Assembly: GCF_015687175.1 (NCBI RefSeq)
Contig: NZ_JADPQG010000008.1
Span: forward strand, 159,673 to 223,672
From: Reinekea sp. G2M2-21
GTDB taxonomy: Bacteria > Pseudomonadota > Gammaproteobacteria > Pseudomonadales > Natronospirillaceae
Reading direction: 5' to 3'
DNA: 64,000 bases
Below, piece after piece: positions 60,512-64,000 of this stretch. The position numbers and the translations under genes were made by a program. The notes under the pieces are model-generated. The model searched no databases and was not told where the DNA came from. It saw nothing but the letters and a program-made list of their open reading frames with translations. Numbering within the stretch: position 1 is the stretch's first letter; each line of letters opens with the position of its first letter.

Positions 60512-61810
60512 CTATTCGAAGCTTTGCAACAGGTTGTTTGCATAGGCTTGGTCATAGACGCCTAACTGACCGATCACATTCGAGGCGTAGTTGTCAAAAT
60601 CCGCTTTGAATTCTTTTGCCAACGGCTGCGCGGTCGGCAGTCTAACGGTTTGTGGGTTTTTATGGACGCCATTCACCTGGAATTCATAATGCAAGTGAGC
60701 GCCGGTCACGCGCCCTGTTGCCCCCACATAGCCTATAATCTGACCTTGTTTTATGCGGTTTCCGACCTTTGTGTACTTCGAGAACTTACTCATATGAGCG
60801 TACAGTGTGCGGATGCTTTCGCCATGCTGAATAACCACCACATTACCAAACGTGGACGAATAATTAGCTTTGATGATCTTTCCATCACCTGCGGCTTTAA
60901 TCGGGGTGCCCACCGGTGCAGCGTAGTCTGTTCCTTTATGTGCCACAATCTTATTTAAAACAGGGTGCTTTCGTTTAGGGTTAAAGCTGGAAGAAATTCT
61001 GAATACATCTAATGGTGTTCGTAAGAATGCTTTTTTCATGCTATTGCCGTCAGGCGAGAAGTAATCCGTACGCCCGGACGCATCAGTGTAACGAATTGCC
61101 GTAACTTCGCGACCATTGTTAATGAACTTTGCTGCGATAATTGGACCGTCACTGAGTTTTTCGCCGTTCAGGTAATTTTCTTCATAGAGCAAGGAGAATT
61201 CATCACCCTCTCTGATATCCAACGCAAAATCGATATCCCAGCCGTAGATTGTGGCTAACTGCATTATCATGTTGTCTGACAGACCCGCGTTTAAGCCTGC
61301 CATAAACAGTGAATCGGAGATGACCGCCTTGGCGTACTTGGTATGGATTTCCGGTGTTCGTTCTATTTTGCTGATTTGCGCCGTTCGATCTTCATTGATG
61401 TCGATTTGGTAGGACAGGATTGGTGATTCATTGAAACTGATCTGTTTCAGGATGGACTCGTTGTCAAACAGGAAGATGAATTCCTGACCCGGGTAAATTT
61501 TCTCAATAGGCTTCTTGATTTCGGGATCGCTGATCAACTTATAAAGAATAGAGACTCCGGCTCCGGAACGTTCAAAAACGGTGGATAATGTATCCCCGGA
61601 TTTGACGATTTCGCTGGTGGATAGCAGGAGCTGCTCGTCATCGAGAACCTCGGGTTCAGGAATGACGATATGGGCTGGTACTTCGACAACAACCGACCGG
61701 CCCTGTGACGGCCAGAGTGCGACAAGCAATACCAGAACGGAGCAGGCGGCTAACGCGAGAAAATGCGTACGCGGGAACAGCTCTGTTTTCTTAAAAATTT
61801 GAATAGTCAT
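60512..61810 (-). CDS. M23 peptidoglycan endopeptidase (MepM-like)
   Basis: 432 residues: signal anchor (FLALAACSVLVLLVALWPSQG), a LysM/OapA-like module (ILVKSGDTLS-type segment IVKSGDTLSTVFERSGAG), a middle domain, and an M23 zinc endopeptidase domain with HKGTDYAAPVGTPIKA and HLHYEFQVNG as metal ligands. Cuts peptide crosslinks in the wall so new strands can be inserted. Divergent from tyrS. Confidence 0.92.
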   Translation of the reverse strand: MTIQIFKKTELFPRTHFLALAACSVLVLLVALWPSQGRSVVVEVPAHIVIPEPEVLDDEQLLLSTSEIVKSGDTLSTVFERSGAGVSILYKLISDPEIKKPIEKIYPGQEFIFLFDNESILKQISFNESPILSYQIDINEDRTAQISKIERTPEIHTKYAKAVISDSLFMAGLNAGLSDNMIMQLATIYGWDIDFALDIREGDEFSLLYEENYLNGEKLSDGPIIAAKFINNGREVTAIRYTDASGRTDYFSPDGNSMKKAFLRTPLDVFRISSSFNPKRKHPVLNKIVAHKGTDYAAPVGTPIKAAGDGKIIKANYSSTFGNVVVIQHGESIRTLYAHMSKFSKYTKVGNRIKQGQIIGYVGATGRVTGAHLHYEFQVNGVHKNPQTVRLPTAQPLAKEFKADFDNYASNVIGQLGVYDQAYANNLLQSFE

Positions 61811-61868
61811 GATTAATGCAACAGTTAACGCCGATACTTAATGTATTTTATCAGCTTTTTAAGGTAAT

Positions 61869-61899
61869 TGTGCTAACTGATAGCACATACTGATATAAT
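61869..61899 (+). promoter_or_regulatory. tyrS promoter with adjacent inverted repeat
   Basis: TGTGCTA-ACTGA-TAGCACA (61869-61887) sits just before an extended -10 element (TGATATAAT, ending at 61899), with no consensus -35. The repeat overlaps the place where a -35 would lie, so a bound protein could repress or activate. No T-box features. Confidence 0.5.
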
Positions 61900-61939
61900 C
61901 AACCAGTTTATTAATGTAGAAATTGTTTAAGGAGACTCC

Positions 61940-63133
61940 ATGAACCTGGAGCAAACACTGGCCGAAATTCGCCGTGGAACGGAAGAGATTTTGGTCGATG
62001 ATGAGCTTGTTGAAAAGATCAAATCTGGCAAAACGCTGCGTATTAAAGCAGGCTTTGATCCAACGGCGCCGGACCTGCATTTAGGTCACACCGTATTAAT
62101 GAACAAGATGCGCCAGTTTCAGGACTTGGGTCACACTGTTATTTTCCTGATTGGTGACTTCACTGGCTTGATCGGAGATCCAACCGGTAAGAGCGCTACA
62201 CGACCGCCATTAACCCCGGAAGAAATAGAGGCGAACGCCCAAACCTATAAAGAGCAGGTCTTTAAGATATTGGACCCTGCCAAGACAGAGGTCCGTTTTA
62301 ATTCTGAATGGTTTGGCAAGTTGGGAGCGGACTTCATGATCAAGCTGGCTGGCAAGCAGTCGGTTGCCCGCATGCTTGAGCGAGATGATTTCAAAAAACG
62401 TTATAAAGCCAACCAATCGATCTCTATCCATGAATTCCTATACCCCTTGGTTCAGGGCTACGATTCCGTGGCGTTGGAAGCCGACATCGAGCTGGGTGGC
62501 ACCGACCAGAAGTTTAACCTGTTGATGGGGCGTGAGCTGCAGAAGGGTGAAGGTCAGGACCCGCAAGTTGTGATCATGACACCGCTGCTGGAAGGTTTGG
62601 ATGGCGAAAAGAAGATGTCCAAATCTTTAGGTAACTATGTCGGAATTGCTGAAGCGCCGGGAACCATGTTCCAGAAGATTGTCTCCATTCCCGATGCTCT
62701 TATGTGGCGGTGGTATGAACTGTTATCTTTTAAATCACTGGAAGATATCAGCAAGTTAAAGGCCGATGTCGAAGGTGGCGCCAATCCTCGTGACATTAAA
62801 ATAGAGCTTGCACGCGAATTGGTGGCTCGTTTTCATGGTGAGGAGGCGGCAGCAAGCGCGCACAAAGGTGCCGGCAATATTATCCAGGACGGTGAAGTTC
62901 CAGAGGGCACCCCAGAGGTCGAAGTTGATCTGGAAGGCCAGGCGGACCTGCCCATCGGTGCCGTTATTAATAAGGCCGGACTTGCCAGTAACTCAGCTCA
63001 AGCGAAGGACATGTTGAAAAACGGTCGGGTAAAGGTCGAGTGGAATACGGTTGAAGCTTCTTTGAAATTGACGCCAGGGCGTTACCTGATTCAAGCCGGT
63101 AAGAAAAAGATTGCCTGGGTAATTTTAAAGTGA
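61940..63133 (+). CDS. tyrS: Tyrosyl-tRNA synthetase
   Basis: 397 residues; AAGGAGACT precedes the ATG. Class I synthetase with HLGHT (HIGH motif) and KKMSKS, plus a C-terminal S4 RNA-binding domain ([20 protein letters not shown]). Charges tRNA-Tyr in the cytoplasm. The length and motif spacing fit the TyrZ-like subgroup. Followed by its own terminator. Confidence 0.97.
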   Translation: MNLEQTLAEIRRGTEEILVDDELVEKIKSGKTLRIKAGFDPTAPDLHLGHTVLMNKMRQFQDLGHTVIFLIGDFTGLIGDPTGKSATRPPLTPEEIEANAQTYKEQVFKILDPAKTEVRFNSEWFGKLGADFMIKLAGKQSVARMLERDDFKKRYKANQSISIHEFLYPLVQGYDSVALEADIELGGTDQKFNLLMGRELQKGEGQDPQVVIMTPLLEGLDGEKKMSKSLGNYVGIAEAPGTMFQKIVSIPDALMWRWYELLSFKSLEDISKLKADVEGGANPRDIKIELARELVARFHGEEAAASAHKGAGNIIQDGEVPEGTPEVEVDLEGQADLPIGAVINKAGLASNSAQAKDMLKNGRVKVEWNTVEASLKLTPGRYLIQAGKKKIAWVILK

Positions 63134-63221
63134 TTTAAGCCCTATGCGCGTTGAATTGGTTGTATTTCGTATCGGCGTCAAATTTAGTTGATGTCTTTTA
63201 TGTCAAAAAGATAATTTTAAT

Positions 63222-63247
63222 AAAGCCTACTTCGATAGGCTTTTTTT
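63222..63247 (+). terminator. Intrinsic terminator of tyrS
   Basis: AAAGCCTA-CTTCGA-TAGGCTTT followed by T residues; the UUCG-type loop adds stability. The following gene starts only 13 bp later. Confidence 0.9.
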
Positions 63248-63259
63248 GGGAGTGAAGAG

Positions 63260-63802
63260 TTGAAAGGAAGTCGATACTTGATGGCCTGCTTTATGATGGT
63301 GTATTTCATAAATAGCGAAGCTGGTGAGCTTAGAAGTAATGTAAGTGGATTAGGCTGGGGGATCTATAATGTGGGTTATCAATTGGATCTAAGTAGAAGA
63401 ATTTCATTTGGTCCTTCTGTAACTTATGTAAATGTATCGGTTGGTGAGCAGCTCGGTTCATTGACCTCCGTTGGTCTCAAGCTGGAATTTGATTTTATCA
63501 AGCGGGAGCGTTTCGAAGCATATGTCTCCTCTTCTATAGGAACCTTTCAAGCTAATGGTGAGAGTCTTGAGCTTGATCTGAATTGTGAAAGCAGATTGTG
63601 GGGTTTGGGTGCGGCTTCAGCAGTGGGAGCCAGGTATATAAATGATGGGGGCTTTATCGTCGGTCTTGGGGTTGGAGTAGGTGCATTGTATGCACTGCTG
63701 GCCGTCGAGGAATGCGATGGTGGACTGAACCTCGTCAGCGCGTTTAATCCCAAGATTGAAGCTGTGCCCCTGGTTGACGTCACTTTAGGGTACAGGTTTT
63801 AA
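63260..63802 (+). CDS. Small outer-membrane-type beta-barrel protein
   Basis: 180 residues from a TTG with GGAG upstream; ATG 63281 with AAGGAAG is an alternative that would shorten the signal peptide. Signal peptide-like start (YLMACFMMVYFINSEAG), then alternating strands rich in Gly and aromatic residues and a terminal LGYRF, as in 8-strand porin-like proteins. Unrecognised family. The gene starts right behind the tyrS terminator, so it needs its own promoter or read-through. Confidence 0.55.
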   Translation: MKGSRYLMACFMMVYFINSEAGELRSNVSGLGWGIYNVGYQLDLSRRISFGPSVTYVNVSVGEQLGSLTSVGLKLEFDFIKRERFEAYVSSSIGTFQANGESLELDLNCESRLWGLGAASAVGARYINDGGFIVGLGVGVGALYALLAVEECDGGLNLVSAFNPKIEAVPLVDVTLGYRF

Positions 63803-63855
63803 CTTATTTTCAAATAAGGTGTTGACGTGGGTAATTAAATCCTTAATATACGCCT

Positions 63856-63877
63856 CCCTGCTGCTGAGGCGGCAGGG
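63856..63877. terminator. Hairpin after the porin-like gene
   Basis: CCCTGC and GCAGGG pair around TGCTGAGGCG; an overlapping alternative pairs GCCTC with GAGGC. No T tract follows on the plus strand, so the function as a terminator is uncertain. Confidence 0.4.
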
Positions 63878-63952
63878 AAATCAACCGAAGTTTGGTTTCT
63901 TTTAAAGTCTTGTAAGTGATTGATTTTAAAGGAAAAAAATTAAAAATAACGG

Positions 63953-63980
63953 TTGACACGGTGGTTTGAATCATTAAGAT
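63953..63980 (+). promoter_or_regulatory. Strong rRNA-type promoter at the right edge
   Basis: TTGACA, a 16-bp spacer and TAAGAT, preceded by an A/T-rich UP-like stretch (AAAAAAATTAAAAATAA). Consensus -35 plus UP element after a gene-poor leader is what precedes rRNA operons, and tyrS is often followed by 16S rRNA in this group. The transcribed gene is beyond the window. Confidence 0.6.
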
Positions 63981-64000
63981 ACGCACCACTGAAACGGCAA

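Noticed and set aside
1..64000. CRISPR arrays, insertion sequences or prophage genes
   Set aside because: No regularly spaced repeats, transposase, integrase or phage structural genes were found on either strand.

Overview
The window looks like chromosome of a marine-type heterotrophic gammaproteobacterium. Evidence: a trpBA pair, the erpA / M23 peptidase / tyrS neighbourhood running into what looks like an rRNA-type promoter, hemL beside a tRNA-Leu, a bactofilin behind a membrane coiled-coil protein, DabAB, an exported CBM20 amylase and a c-heme chemoreceptor. An Oceanospirillales (Saccharospirillum/Reinekea-like) source is my inference, not a demonstrated assignment.

Layout. 0-12.5 kb: mostly minus-strand accessory genes (CsbD stress protein, two NUDIX enzymes, a MipA-like porin with a TAP-like hydrolase, a membrane AraC regulator, a short TetR, two tandem EF-loop lipoproteins, and a GntR/YtrA-ABC operon with a clear operator). 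12.5-14.7 kb: SRPBCC protein, EamA transporter, histidine phosphatase. 14.74-27.51 kb: a 12.8-kb segment whose genes all lie on the plus strand. It interrupts a minus-strand neighbourhood (YkvA, VOC, phosphatase) and is bounded by 16-bp identical direct repeats inside VOC-gene 3' ends. It carries a two-gene RHS system ending in an M91-type metallopeptidase toxin, a translationally coupled AT-rich immunity-type cluster, five divergent small exported paralogues, a 3D-domain protein and an 871-residue polysaccharide deacetylase-caspase-TPR fusion. I regard this island as the most novel part of the window.

28.3-41 kb: an intergenic repeat, trpBA (preceded by a copy of the operator found at the TetR gene), an orphan solute-binding protein, DUF2167, LTXXQ and DoxX-like proteins, a minus-strand run of small metabolic enzymes, an aldo/keto reductase and a chemoreceptor with a CxxCH heme motif. 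41-50 kb: a multidomain secreted alpha-amylase, then a LysR regulator divergent from the dabB-dabA inorganic-carbon pump. 50-56 kb: hydrolase, tRNA-Leu(CAG), hemL, and a MalT-type ATP-dependent LuxR regulator that may respond to maltodextrins, which would fit the amylase. 56-64 kb: hemJ, a CLC channel, a coiled-coil membrane protein, bactofilin, erpA, a DsrE-like protein, an M23 endopeptidase, tyrS, a small outer-membrane-type protein and a strong promoter at the right edge.

No CRISPR array, transposase or integrase was seen. Three copies of a dispersed intergenic repeat, several palindromic operators and good intrinsic terminators are listed. All family calls are from reading motifs; no database search was run.
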